Assembly (NCBI RefSeq): GCF_022832385.1
Contig: NZ_JALHLE010000029.1
Span: 1 to 64,000, forward strand
Origin: Novosphingobium album (ex Hu et al. 2023)
GTDB lineage: Bacteria; Pseudomonadota; Alphaproteobacteria; Sphingomonadales; Sphingomonadaceae
Length of the DNA stretch: 64,000 bases
Reading direction: 5' to 3'
Each line of letters begins with the position of its first letter. The stretch's first letter is position 1. Below the pieces are notes generated by a model. The model did not search any database. It had not been told where the DNA came from and worked only from the letters and a program-made list of their open reading frames with translations. This document shows positions 10,100 through 18,752 of this stretch, in pieces. The translations under genes were made by a program, and so were the position numbers.

Positions 10100-10909
10100 T
10101 CAGGCCACGCGCAGGGCCCAGCGCACCATCGCGATGTCCACCATCTTGCCGTCGAGCACGCCCACGCCATCGGGCGCGGCTTCAAGGATGCGCCGCGCCT
10201 GCGCCCGCTCCGCGTCGCTGGGCGAATAGCCCAGGTTGATCGGTTCGACCTGCGAGGGATGGATCGCGGCCTTGCCATGGAAGCCAAGCGCTCTGCCCGC
10301 AGCACAGTCCGCTTCGAGGTCTGCGGGACGGTCGATCGCGAAGAAGGGGGAATCCATCGCCACCACGCCGCCGCAGGCCGCTGCATTGACGATGGTGGCG
10401 CGCGCGTGACCCGGCTGGAAGGTGCCCACCTGCTGGCCAAGGTCGGCCGCATAGTCCGCGGCGCCAAACATGAGGTAGGCGAGCCGCTGATGGGCTTGTG
10501 CCAGCGCGGCGGCGCCGGCAACACCGCGCGCGGATTCCACCAGTGCGCCAATCCGTGCCTTTGAACCCGCATCGTCGAGCACTTGTGCGATCATCGCGAC
10601 CTGCGCTGCCGTTTCCGCCTTGGGCAGAAGGATGTAGTCGGGCCCATCGGCAGCCGTGGCGAGCATGGCCAGGTCGAGCAGCCCGCAGGCGCGCGACAGC
10701 GGATTGATGCGCACGGTCAATTGCTGCGTCACGCCCTGCCGGTCGGCCAGGAATGCCGCCACGTTGGCACGCGCACTATCCTTGTCGGCTTCGGCGACCG
10801 CATCCTCCAGATCGAGGATGAGGCCTTCTGCCGCCGTGGCTCCGGCCTTGGCGAAGCGATCGGGCCGGGAACCGGGCGTGAACAGCAAGCTGCGCGGGAC
10901 TGCTGTCAT
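10100..10909 (-). CDS. HpcH/HpaI aldolase / CitE-like acyl-CoA lyase
   Basis: A 269-residue TIM-barrel lyase of the HpcH/HpaI-CitE family. It has the N-terminal RSLLFTPGSRPDRF and the LILDLEDAV motif that supplies Mg2+ and substrate acidic ligands. Relatives cleave citramalyl-CoA, malyl-CoA or similar beta-hydroxyacyl-CoAs to acetyl-CoA or propionyl-CoA plus a 2-oxo acid. Its ATG at 10909 shares one base with the stop of the preceding hydratase (TGATG), so the two are translationally coupled. The pairing of a mesaconyl-type hydratase with a CitE-like lyase is the same logic as hydration of an unsaturated acyl-CoA followed by retro-Claisen cleavage. Substrate identity is inference. Confidence 0.9.
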   Translation of the reverse strand: MTAVPRSLLFTPGSRPDRFAKAGATAAEGLILDLEDAVAEADKDSARANVAAFLADRQGVTQQLTVRINPLSRACGLLDLAMLATAADGPDYILLPKAETAAQVAMIAQVLDDAGSKARIGALVESARGVAGAAALAQAHQRLAYLMFGAADYAADLGQQVGTFQPGHARATIVNAAACGGVVAMDSPFFAIDRPADLEADCAAGRALGFHGKAAIHPSQVEPINLGYSPSDAERAQARRILEAAPDGVGVLDGKMVDIAMVRWALRVA

Positions 10910-11739
10910 CACACCGTGCCCGTGCGGACAGTGGCGACCATGTTTTTCGCCTCGCCCTGCTGCGTCCAGATCTCGGCACCATCCGCAGTGGGCTCGCCGC
11001 AGACATGCAGCATGGCCCCGTCGAAAGCAGGCTGCTGGCCACGGAAGTCAAAGCCGGTTACCGGCGCGCCCAGGTTGGCCGTGGCCAGCCGCATCAGCAG
11101 GGTGGCTTGCAGCGGACCGTGCACGACAAGAGCGGGATAGCTCTCCTCGTCCATGGCATAGGGCCGGTCGTAGTGGATGCGATGGCCGTTCATGGTGAGG
11201 GCGGAATAGCGGAACAGCAGAACGGTATCGGGATCGACCGTCTCCACCCAGGACACTGCAGGCGCAGGCGCGGCAACCGGCGCCGGTAGGGAGCCCGCAG
11301 CCGGTTCGCGGTAAACCAGATCCTGCTCCTCACTGACGGCAAGGCCGTCTCCGCCGTCAAGTTCGTGGCGGACCGTGACGAAGACGAGCGTTCCGCTTTT
11401 ACCGGTCTTCTCCTTGATGGCGGTGATCGTCGAGGTTTTCGAAACCGTGGCGCCAAGGATCAGCGGCTTATGAAAGTTGAGCCGTCCGCCCGCCCACATG
11501 CGCCGGGGCAGCGGTACCGGGGGAAGGAAGCCGCCCTTGGCCGGATGCCCGTCAGTGCCGAGGCCTGCCGGAGGCTTCACCTCCCAGAAGTAGAGCCAGT
11601 GGTGCAGCAGCGGCATGGGATCACCCGCCTTGAGCGCGCCTTCACCACCAAGGGCCACGTCGAGCGCATTGCTGCGCGCAGGCTCCAGAATGTCGGTCAC
11701 CGTCTGGCTTCGGCCGATCCAGTCTTCGAATTCACTCAC
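10909..11739 (-). CDS. FAS1-like/HTD2-type hydratase, mesaconyl-C4-CoA hydratase-like
   Basis: A 276-residue double-hotdog dehydratase/hydratase of the HTD2/FAS1_DH class. The N-terminal half includes PMPLLHHWLYFWEVKP and PLPRRMWAGG. The C-terminal half holds the family signature YSALTMNGHRIHYDRPYA and the downstream YPALVVHGPL. Close relatives of this size are annotated as mesaconyl-C4-CoA or 3-methylfumaryl-CoA hydratases. The next gene encodes a CitE-like lyase, matching a hydrate-then-cleave sequence. The start overlaps the stop of the MHS transporter by 4 bp (ATGA). The acyl-CoA substrate is inferred; a general enoyl-CoA hydratase role is possible. Confidence 0.88.
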   Translation of the reverse strand: MSEFEDWIGRSQTVTDILEPARSNALDVALGGEGALKAGDPMPLLHHWLYFWEVKPPAGLGTDGHPAKGGFLPPVPLPRRMWAGGRLNFHKPLILGATVSKTSTITAIKEKTGKSGTLVFVTVRHELDGGDGLAVSEEQDLVYREPAAGSLPAPVAAPAPAVSWVETVDPDTVLLFRYSALTMNGHRIHYDRPYAMDEESYPALVVHGPLQATLLMRLATANLGAPVTGFDFRGQQPAFDGAMLHVCGEPTADGAEIWTQQGEAKNMVATVRTGTV

Positions 11740-13055
11740 GCGGTCTGTCCTTGTTGCATGGCGATGGCCGCACGCCGGCGGCCGAAAAGGGTTCCGGCAA
11801 GGGTGGCAAGGCCCGCCGTCAGCAGGAGCACGCCGGTGGCCTGGCTGGAGCCCTGCACGACGAGCAGCTGGGCAATGAACGGCACCACCGCTCCGCCGAG
11901 AATGCCGCCCAGATTGAAGGCGAGCGAGACGCCGGTGTAGCGCGATCGCACCGGGAAGAGCGTCGCCAGCCAGCTTCCGAGGGGCCCGTTATTGAAGCCC
12001 AGCACGAGCATCGCGGCGCTGAGCGTGGCGCCGGCCATGGGTAGCGAGCCCGAACGCAGGCCAGCTTCGAACACCGTGCCAATCGCGATGGTGGCGCAGG
12101 CACCGCCGGCCAGGACGAGACGCGATCCCACCCGGTCCGCCAGTATTCCCGCCATCAGAATGCCCACGACGTAGAAGCAGTTGGCGATCATCTGTAGGGT
12201 CAGCACGTCCGCACGCGCCAAGCCGACCTGATCGACGGTAAGGGCAAGCGCAAACGAGGTGGCCAGATAGAACACCGCGAATGTCGAGACCACGCCCGCT
12301 GCACCCGCAAGAACCTGCAAGCCGTGGCGTCCGGTGATTTCCACGAAGGGAATGCGGACAACCTCATCCTTGTCGAGCGCGGCCTGGAACTGCGGCGTTT
12401 CCTCGATCTTCAGCCGGATCCAGAGCCCCAGCATGACGAGCACTGCACTGGCGAGGAACGGGATTCGCCAGCCCCAAGCCATGAACTGGTCATCGTCGAG
12501 CAGCAGGCCGAGCAGCAGGAACACGCCATTGGCCGCGAAAAAGCCGATCGGCGACCCCAGCTGCATGATCGAGACAAAGCGTCCCTCCCAGCCTTCAGGG
12601 GCGTGCTCGGCCGTAAGCAGTGCCGCGCCGCCCCATTCGCCGCCAAGGCCGAAGCCCTGTCCGAAGCGCATCAGGCACAGCAGGGCAGGCGCGATCCAGC
12701 CCGCTGTCGCATAGGTAGGCAGCAGGGCGATGGCAAAGGTGGACAGCCCCATCATCAACAGCGAGACGACCAGCGTGGACTTGCGGCCCACCCTGTCCCC
12801 GAAATGGCCAAAGGCGATGGCGCCGATCGGACGGGCGAGGAAGGCAAGGCCGAAGCTGGCGAAGGCCAGCAGCGTCTGCGCGGCGGGAGAAGAGGCGGGA
12901 AAGAACAGCGGCCCGAAGACCAGCGCCGCCGCTGTGCCGTATATGAAGAAATCGTAGAACTCGACCGCCGTGCCCATCAGCGCGGCCACCAGCACACGCG
13001 CCTTGGCGCGCATGGGGCCATGGCTGGCGGACGCGGCGGGCGAGGCAGCGCTCAC
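11736..13055 (-). CDS. MFS transporter, metabolite:H+ symporter (MHS) family
   Basis: A 439-residue inner-membrane symporter with about twelve transmembrane segments. It begins with the MHS hallmark GTAVEFYDFFIYGTAAALVF and has GHFGDRVGRKSTL between helices 2 and 3, then RFGQGFGLGGEWGGAALL. Characterised MHS proteins carry dicarboxylates, shikimate, alpha-ketoglutarate, proline or betaine. It sits inside the CoA-transferase operon between the SMP-30 lactonase and the hydratase, 4 bp from the first and overlapping the second. It is therefore the probable importer of the acid degraded by this operon. The substrate is unknown. Confidence 0.92.
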   Translation of the reverse strand: MSAASPAASASHGPMRAKARVLVAALMGTAVEFYDFFIYGTAAALVFGPLFFPASSPAAQTLLAFASFGLAFLARPIGAIAFGHFGDRVGRKSTLVVSLLMMGLSTFAIALLPTYATAGWIAPALLCLMRFGQGFGLGGEWGGAALLTAEHAPEGWEGRFVSIMQLGSPIGFFAANGVFLLLGLLLDDDQFMAWGWRIPFLASAVLVMLGLWIRLKIEETPQFQAALDKDEVVRIPFVEITGRHGLQVLAGAAGVVSTFAVFYLATSFALALTVDQVGLARADVLTLQMIANCFYVVGILMAGILADRVGSRLVLAGGACATIAIGTVFEAGLRSGSLPMAGATLSAAMLVLGFNNGPLGSWLATLFPVRSRYTGVSLAFNLGGILGGAVVPFIAQLLVVQGSSQATGVLLLTAGLATLAGTLFGRRRAAIAMQQGQTA

Positions 13056-13059
13056 GGCA

Positions 13060-14010
13060 TCAGTCCCGCTGGTGCAACAGTGGCAGACCCGCGCGTGGCC
13101 AGTCCACGGCCACCAGCAGGCCGCCGCCCGATACGGTGATATAGGCCGTCTTCATGTCCGGGCCGCCAAAGCAGATGTTCGTGCAATAAGGCTCGGGGCC
13201 TTCCCAGTACTCCAGCTTCTCACCCTCGGGCGCGAAAACGGTGATCCCGCCGGTCACCAGCGTGCCGACGCAGATGTTGCCGTTTTCCTCCAGAGCCATC
13301 GAATCGAAGCGCTGGTATCCGGTTGCCTGCCCGACGAGCGTACCGCCATTGGGCGAGGGCCAGGGGACCTTGGCGACGTCGCCGCGCCCGGTGATGTGCC
13401 AGTGCCACAACCGGCCCGTCTCGGTTTCCGAAACGTAGAGCGTCTTTTCGTCGGGCGAGAGGCCGCAGCCATTGGGCGTCAGCATCGGGAACACGGCCTG
13501 CCTGATCCACGAGCCGTCCGCCGCGGCATGATAGACCGCGCCGCAATCCATTACTCGGCCGTAGGTCTTGCCGTGGTCGGTGAACCACATATCGCCCTGC
13601 GCATCGAACACGATGTCGTTGGGCCCCATGATCGGATTGCCGTCGCAATGGGTGTAGAGCGTGGTGACTTCGCCGGTAACGAGATCGACGCGCTGGATCG
13701 AGCCGCCCGTGTAGTCGTGCGCGCGGCCATGCGGGCGACGGTAGCCCTGCACGCCAAAGATGTCCTCGCTCAGCCAGTTGAAGCCGCCGTTGTTGCAGAC
13801 GTAGCAGGCGCCATCGGGGCCTATGGCAGCGCCATTGGGGCCGCCGCCGAGTTCGGCGGCGACTTCCTTGGTGCCATCAGGACGCACGCGGATGAGGCGC
13901 CCGCCCTTGATCTCGACGACCAGCACCGAGCCGTCTGCCAGTGCGATGGGTCCCTCGGGAAAGTCCAGCCCTTCGGTCACGATCCGGTATTCGAGCTTGC
14001 GCGTCTGCAT
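13060..14010 (-). CDS. SMP-30/gluconolactonase/LRE-family lactonase
   Basis: A 316-residue six-bladed beta-propeller hydrolase. Metal-ligand motifs of the family are visible: LDFPEGPIA (Glu), GPNDIVFDAQGDMWFTD (Asn and Asp) and NGCGLSPDEKTLYVSE. These enzymes open sugar or other lactones using a divalent cation. The reading frame is open for 93 codons upstream of the chosen ATG. MQTRKLEYR at 14010 is preferred because it follows GGGGAGAGAACCG, and the upstream translation is arginine/proline-rich shadow sequence. There is no signal peptide, so it is cytoplasmic. It is four bases from the MHS transporter, suggesting that a lactone intermediate is opened in this pathway. Confidence 0.92.
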   Translation of the reverse strand: MQTRKLEYRIVTEGLDFPEGPIALADGSVLVVEIKGGRLIRVRPDGTKEVAAELGGGPNGAAIGPDGACYVCNNGGFNWLSEDIFGVQGYRRPHGRAHDYTGGSIQRVDLVTGEVTTLYTHCDGNPIMGPNDIVFDAQGDMWFTDHGKTYGRVMDCGAVYHAAADGSWIRQAVFPMLTPNGCGLSPDEKTLYVSETETGRLWHWHITGRGDVAKVPWPSPNGGTLVGQATGYQRFDSMALEENGNICVGTLVTGGITVFAPEGEKLEYWEGPEPYCTNICFGGPDMKTAYITVSGGGLLVAVDWPRAGLPLLHQRD

Positions 14011-14032
14011 CGGTTCTCTCCCCGCCGGGCGG

Positions 14033-14956
14033 TTACGGTTTCTTCGCGTCGACGACTTCGATGATCGCTGGGAAGTATTTCTCCCCGATCCCCATATCGA
14101 TGGCTGCCTGGTAGTATTCGGCGGCGAGGCGCGTAAGGCGGGGTTCGACGCCCATCTGTTCGGCCAGTTCGATGGTGTAACCGATGTCCTTGAGGGCGTA
14201 AGGCATCGGAAAGGCTTTGGCTGGGAATTCGCGCGGCGCCATGGCCTTCTTCGCGTGGGTCTGCAGCGCGAAGGAATTGCCCGAACCAAGGCCGACCGCT
14301 TCGATCAATTTGTCTCCGGTCACGCCCGCGCGTTCAGCCACGACCATCATCTCGGCAATGGCCGCCACCTGCTCGAACAGCAGCGTGTTGTTGATGAGCT
14401 TCACCACCTGTCCGCAGCCGACTTCGCCGCACAGGGTGACGTCGGAGCCCATGTAATGGAGCAAGGGTTCGATCCGGGCGAAGAGCCCTTCGCTGGCTCC
14501 GACCATGATCGACAGCGTCCCGTCGATGGCGGCCTGTCGGGTGCGCGCGACGGGGGCATCGGCGAAGGCGAGGCCTTTGTCTGCCAGCATCGCGCAGACG
14601 GCGCGGGCATCGGCGACACTGGTAGTCGAGAGATCGACGACGATCGAGCCGGGCGCAGCGTGGGCCGCTATCTCTTCGCAAACGGACATGACCTGTTTGC
14701 CGCCGGGCAGGGACAGGAAGATGACGTTCGCGTTCCTTGCCACATCGGCAACCGATCCGGCCTCCCGCGCGCCGCCAGCCACCTGCGCGGTCAGCGCATC
14801 GGGGTTCATGTCGAAGGCGTGGAGCAACGCGCCGTGCTTCTTCACCGCGTTGGCACACATGCCGCTGCCCATGACCCCGAGGCCTATGAAGCCCAGGGTC
14901 GGGGTTTCTGCCCAGGTGTCCGTCCCGGCGCGTGCCGGGGTTGCCGTCTCGTTCAT
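14033..14956 (-). CDS. NAD(P)-dependent oxidoreductase, 3-hydroxyisobutyrate dehydrogenase family
   Basis: A 307-residue beta-hydroxyacid dehydrogenase. The Rossmann motif is GFIGLGVMGSGM (from about residue 22). The substrate-binding segment DAPVARTRQAA corresponds to the family DAPVSGG loop but has RTR in place of SGG. The catalytic lysine is K186 in GCGQVVKLINN. The family oxidises 3-hydroxyisobutyrate, tartronate semialdehyde, beta-hydroxybutyrate analogues and similar acids. The RTR substitution suggests a substrate other than 3-hydroxyisobutyrate. The start could be ATG 14956 or TTG 14965; an AAAGAGGG box is spaced better for the TTG. The gene lies in the operon between a CoA transferase and the SMP-30 lactonase. 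Confidence 0.9.
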   Translation of the reverse strand: MNETATPARAGTDTWAETPTLGFIGLGVMGSGMCANAVKKHGALLHAFDMNPDALTAQVAGGAREAGSVADVARNANVIFLSLPGGKQVMSVCEEIAAHAAPGSIVVDLSTTSVADARAVCAMLADKGLAFADAPVARTRQAAIDGTLSIMVGASEGLFARIEPLLHYMGSDVTLCGEVGCGQVVKLINNTLLFEQVAAIAEMMVVAERAGVTGDKLIEAVGLGSGNSFALQTHAKKAMAPREFPAKAFPMPYALKDIGYTIELAEQMGVEPRLTRLAAEYYQAAIDMGIGEKYFPAIIEVVDAKKP

Positions 14957-15005
14957 CCTTCCCAAGGCCCTCTTTCTTGCGTTTCAGGTGCCTGCCGTTC
15001 TGTGC

Positions 15006-16199
15006 TCAGAAGATCACTTCGGCCTCTTCCAGCCGCCTGCGCTCTGCCTGACTCATCCCGAGCAGTTCACCATAGACGAAATCCTCGTGTTCCCCGAGCT
15101 TCGGGGTGCCGCGATCGACGCCGATATCCGCACCTTTCGACAGGCGAATCGGCACTCCTACGGCTGCGCGATGCGTGCCGTCCGGTTCGGTGACATCTAC
15201 GATTGCGCCGCGCTGCTGCAGATGGGCATCGTTGGCGATTTCGGGCGTCGTCCATGAGGCATGGGCACCGATCCCCGCCTGCTGCAGGTGTTCGGCCGCT
15301 GTGTTGGCCTCCTGCGTGGCTGTCCATGCGGAGAGAACTGCATCGAGCGCGGCGCTGTTCGTGCGCCGGGCATCGGCGGTGGCGAAGCGGCAGTCGCGGG
15401 CTAGGTCTGGCTTGCCCATGAGCTCTGCCAGTGCCGTCCATTGCGCATCGCTGCCGATCTCCAGCGCGAGCCAGCGATCATCGCCCATGGCGGGATAGAC
15501 GCCGTGCGGTGCCATCCGCGGATGGGCATTGCCTATGCGGCCCGGCGTTCCGCCTGCAGCGGCCAGCAGCAGCATGTCGCCTACCAGCGATGCGGCGACT
15601 TCACGCGCGGCGACATCGACATGGCTGCCCCGGCCCGTGGCCCGGCGGCGGTGCAGGGCGGCCATCACGGCGGTTGCCGCGTTCATGCCGACGGTGTGGT
15701 CCATGACATGGCGGATTTCGACCGGCGGACCGTCCTCGTAGCCGGTCAGTTCGCCAAGCCCGCCCCATGCGCCGAACAGCGGCGCGTAACCCGCGAAGTG
15801 CGAGTCCGGACCGCTCTGGCCCGAGGAAGAGACGGAGAGCACGACGATGTCGTTCTTCACCGCCGTCAGGTCCTGATAACCGAGCCCGAGGCGGCCCATC
15901 ACGCCTGGGCGGAAACTCTCGGCGGCGATGTCGCTCACCGCAACGATGCGCTTGGCGAGCGCGATGCCCTCCGGCTTCTTGAGATTGATGCGCACCGAAA
16001 GCTTGGTCGAGGCGACCTGATCGAACGTCGCGGGCCCCATGCGGCCATAGACTGGATGCGGTTTGCGGAACGCGTCGAGGCGCATGGCGCTCTCGATCTT
16101 GATCACTTCCGCGCCGAGCTGCGAAAGCAGGTGGGTACAGAACGGCCCGGCATTGTGCACGGTGAAATCGGCGATACGGATGCCGGCGAGTGGTTTCAT
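15006..16199 (-). CDS. CaiB/BaiF (class III) CoA transferase, catalytic-type subunit
   Basis: A 397-residue class III CoA transferase. It opens MKPLAGIRIADFTVHNAGP and contains LLSQLGAEVIKIE, the usual CoA-binding N-terminal segment. The expected catalytic aspartate is present as D167 in HVMDHTVG, followed by TGRGSHVDVAAREV. Such enzymes move CoA between a donor such as succinyl-CoA or acetyl-CoA and a free acid. The start is set at 16199; the longer open frame upstream is shadow sequence across the neighbour. It lies 4 bp after a second CaiB-family gene in which the catalytic position is Glu, so the two could form a heteromer as BbsEF or SmtAB do. That partnership is inference. Confidence 0.92.
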   Translation of the reverse strand: MKPLAGIRIADFTVHNAGPFCTHLLSQLGAEVIKIESAMRLDAFRKPHPVYGRMGPATFDQVASTKLSVRINLKKPEGIALAKRIVAVSDIAAESFRPGVMGRLGLGYQDLTAVKNDIVVLSVSSSGQSGPDSHFAGYAPLFGAWGGLGELTGYEDGPPVEIRHVMDHTVGMNAATAVMAALHRRRATGRGSHVDVAAREVAASLVGDMLLLAAAGGTPGRIGNAHPRMAPHGVYPAMGDDRWLALEIGSDAQWTALAELMGKPDLARDCRFATADARRTNSAALDAVLSAWTATQEANTAAEHLQQAGIGAHASWTTPEIANDAHLQQRGAIVDVTEPDGTHRAAVGVPIRLSKGADIGVDRGTPKLGEHEDFVYGELLGMSQAERRRLEEAEVIF

Positions 16200-16203
16200 C
16201 ACA

Positions 16204-17376
16204 TCAGCTCCCCGCCGCCGCCGCTTCGCGCGCTGCGCCGAGCGCGGGCGGACCGGCGCGCAGTGAAAGCGGCGTTTCGTCGAAATGAAATGGCGAGACG
16301 AGCACATCGACCAGGCCCGCGGCGCCCGCGTTCACTTTCTGGAACAGGCCGCGATGCCATTCCTGATCGCCTTGCAGGATCTCGGCGGGAGACTTGTAGC
16401 GCGCCAGTGGCACGCCCAGCTTCTGGCCCGCGCTGACGATGTCGTCGACCTTCCGGACGGAGGCCCACTCGCGGATGTAGCCATTGATTTCCGGCCCGCG
16501 CCGGCTGCGTTCAAGACTGTCGGCGAGCGCCGGATCGAGCGCCCATTCGGGTCGGCCAAGCAGATCGACAAGCCCGTCCCACTGCCGCTGTTCCAGCGTG
16601 AGCAGTTCGAGATAGCCATCGGCGCAGGGGATCACGCCGCCATAGCGAAAGCTGCGTTCGACGCGGTGTTCGATGGAGCCGTCGCCAAGGCGCTGGATGG
16701 CAAAGGCGCCAACGGCCAGGTTAGCATCTTGACAGGAAATGTCGACATATTGCCCGCCGCATTCGGGCCGGGCCCAGAGTGCTGACAGGGCGCCGAGCGC
16801 AGCCGCGATTCCGCCCTGCATCTCGCCGAAATGGCCGCCGATCTTGAGCGGGGCCCGGTCGGGAAACATCTCCACGGCCAAGCCGTTGGGCAGCAGGTTG
16901 CCTTCGCCACCAGCGTGCTGGATCACGGCGTCCTCGCCCTTCCAGCCTGCCTTCGGGCCATAGGCGCCGAAGGGCAGGACCGAGACGTGGATGAGCTCCG
17001 GAAAGCGTTCGGACAGGCTCGTCTCGCTTATGCCTAGCTCCTCCCTCGCGGCGACCGGCGTGTCGTCAATAAACACGTCGGCACCAGTCAGGCAGTCGGC
17101 GAGGCGGGCCTGTCCTTCGGGTGCGGCAAGATCGATCACCGCGCTCTCCATCCCGGCGGCCAGATAGGCGAAGAGAGCGCTCTCCTCACTCTCGGTGCCA
17201 TCGATACCGGGAAGGAAGGGCGGTTCGCGCCGGAGAGGGGTGCCGCCATTGGGTTCGACGAGCAGGACCCGCCCGCCCATCGTTCCCAACATGCGCGCCG
17301 CGTAGGCTGCCGCCACGCCCGAAGCGTGGGCGACAACCTTCAGGCCGTCGAGCGGTGTGGCACTCTCCCCGGTCAT
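16204..17376 (-). CDS. CaiB/BaiF-family protein with Glu at the catalytic Asp position
   Basis: A 390-residue CaiB-family protein with a divergent N-terminus (LDGLKVVAHASGVAAAYAARM, lacking the usual FTRVLAGP-type motif). At the place where class III CoA transferases carry the nucleophilic aspartate, this protein reads GGHFGEMQGG, with Glu185. The C-terminal VDISCQDANLAVG segment is conserved. It is 4 bp upstream of an apparently catalytic CaiB protein and 11 bp downstream of the FAS1-like dehydratase. It may be a non-catalytic or structural subunit of a heteromeric transferase, or a transferase using Glu. The residue is seen directly; the functional meaning is inferred. Confidence 0.85.
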   Translation of the reverse strand: MTGESATPLDGLKVVAHASGVAAAYAARMLGTMGGRVLLVEPNGGTPLRREPPFLPGIDGTESEESALFAYLAAGMESAVIDLAAPEGQARLADCLTGADVFIDDTPVAAREELGISETSLSERFPELIHVSVLPFGAYGPKAGWKGEDAVIQHAGGEGNLLPNGLAVEMFPDRAPLKIGGHFGEMQGGIAAALGALSALWARPECGGQYVDISCQDANLAVGAFAIQRLGDGSIEHRVERSFRYGGVIPCADGYLELLTLEQRQWDGLVDLLGRPEWALDPALADSLERSRRGPEINGYIREWASVRKVDDIVSAGQKLGVPLARYKSPAEILQGDQEWHRGLFQKVNAGAAGLVDVLVSPFHFDETPLSLRAGPPALGAAREAAAAGS

Positions 17377-17387
17377 CGCCGCTGTCC

Positions 17388-18596
17388 TCAGCGCACGACA
17401 GGCAGTTCGAGGTCGCAGTCGCGGCCGTCGAAGAACACCTTGTGCTGCGGGTTCAGCGAAGGCAGCAGCACAGTTGCGAGGCCCGGTGTGGTCAGTTCGC
17501 CGCGCTGGTTCTCGCCCCGAATCTCGATGTCGACGAGGGCATGGCCGTCCTTGACATACTTGCGCGTCACCTTGCCGCGCGCCCAGGTGCAGTCACCCAT
17601 GATGTTGAAGCCGCGCATCTGGGTGCGAACGCGCTTCAGGAACGCAGCATCGCCCATCCAGTTGGTGACGAGGCTGGCCATCCACGAGGAACGCTGCGGG
17701 CCGTAGTCGTAGACGCCGGGCACGCCCACTTCCTTGGCAGTCGATTCGCGGTGGTGGCCGATGCCGGTGTACTCAATGCCGCCGCCCGCTTCGGGATTGC
17801 GGAAGAAGTGGCCGGGGTGCTTCACGGCGTTCTTGAAGATCACGCCATGGGTGTGGCCACGGCCCGAACCGACGAGAAAGCCCATGGTATCCATCAGGCT
17901 GAGCGGGCCGCGCACGATTTCGGGCAGCTCCTCGCCTTCCTGGACTTCATCCCAGTAGCGCACGTTGCCCCCGCGCATGTTCTTTTCCTCGTTGAGGATC
18001 GCGTTATCGATCTTCGCGAAGTCCTCGGCCGAGTATTCGTGGGTCTTGATCTCGGAATATTTGCCTGCGTCGCGGGCGGCCTTGCGCTCGTGGCGGGTGC
18101 AGGTGCCGAGCGCACGGGCGACCAGATCACCGTTCTGGTTGGCGTAGCTCGCCTCGACGTACTGGATCACCAGCGTGCCGGAGAACTTCGATTCCTTGAC
18201 GTCAATGCCGACAACGCGCTCGATCGCGGTGATGCGGTCACCCGGGCGGATGTGGCGGAACAGCTCCCAGTCGTTGCCGGCATAGAACCCGTGGACGCCC
18301 GGCAGGCCCCAGCGGGTGCGGCCGACCCAGCCGAAGGCCATCGGGAAGTTGGGGTGGGCAACGATCGAGCCATAGCGCGACAGGCGGCCATGTTCTTCGT
18401 CGCGGTAGAGCGGGTTGAGATCGCCGATGCCGTTGCACCAATTGCGCATGGTGTCGGCCGTGGCGTCCTGCAGGTAGGGGCCTTCGGGACGCAGCTGCAT
18501 ACCGATCATGTTTTCGGCAGCCTTGATTGCCTCCGGCGTGATCTTGCCCTCTGCCGGTGCTGCACCGACGTCCTTGTCCTTCGTATCAACGCTCAT
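17388..18596 (-). CDS. FAS1-like/MaoC double-hotdog acyl dehydratase
   Basis: A 402-residue dehydratase-like protein with an N-terminal FAS1_DH domain (NPLYRDEEHGRLSRYGSIVA, then FYAGNDWELFRHIRPGDRI). A second hotdog-like region occupies residues 220-400 (VRYWDEVQEGEELPEIVRGP; GHTHGVIFKNAVKHPGHFF). Proteins of this length are annotated as acyl dehydratases and occur in acyl-CoA catabolic clusters of actinobacteria and sphingomonads. It is the first gene of the operon running to 8560. The ATG at 18596 follows the GAGGAGCC region, and a 12-bp perfect palindrome lies 65 bp upstream. It likely hydrates an unsaturated acyl-CoA produced after CoA transfer. The substrate is unknown. Confidence 0.88.
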   Translation of the reverse strand: MSVDTKDKDVGAAPAEGKITPEAIKAAENMIGMQLRPEGPYLQDATADTMRNWCNGIGDLNPLYRDEEHGRLSRYGSIVAHPNFPMAFGWVGRTRWGLPGVHGFYAGNDWELFRHIRPGDRITAIERVVGIDVKESKFSGTLVIQYVEASYANQNGDLVARALGTCTRHERKAARDAGKYSEIKTHEYSAEDFAKIDNAILNEEKNMRGGNVRYWDEVQEGEELPEIVRGPLSLMDTMGFLVGSGRGHTHGVIFKNAVKHPGHFFRNPEAGGGIEYTGIGHHRESTAKEVGVPGVYDYGPQRSSWMASLVTNWMGDAAFLKRVRTQMRGFNIMGDCTWARGKVTRKYVKDGHALVDIEIRGENQRGELTTPGLATVLLPSLNPQHKVFFDGRDCDLELPVVR

Positions 18597-18660
18597 TGAT
18601 GGCTCCTCATGCCGGCCATTGTTCGGGAACCGTGCCCTTTGCCGGATTTGTGTATAATGG

Positions 18661-18672
18661 ATAATGCATTAT
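18661..18672. promoter_or_regulatory. Putative GntR operator, site 1 (ATAATGCATTAT)
   Basis: A perfect 12-bp palindrome, ATAATGCATTAT, 65 bp upstream of the dehydratase start. An extra half-site-like ATAATG lies just before it. The identical 12-mer occurs at 21271-21282 at the head of the operon that encodes a GntR regulator. Two exact copies, each at the head of one of two functionally linked operons, make an operator for that regulator likely (inference). Confidence 0.65.
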
Positions 18673-18752
18673 TTTTTTCGAGGCGAAGAGTCCAGACCCG
18701 GCCCAACAGTTTTTGTGCGCGGTATCGCCTCGGTGATGTCAGGGCAGGGCGG

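Noticed and set aside
13823..15193. A 456-codon open frame on the plus strand
   Set aside because: It crosses three minus-strand genes (SMP-30, hydroxyacid dehydrogenase, CoA transferase) that all have clear motifs, so it is a shadow.
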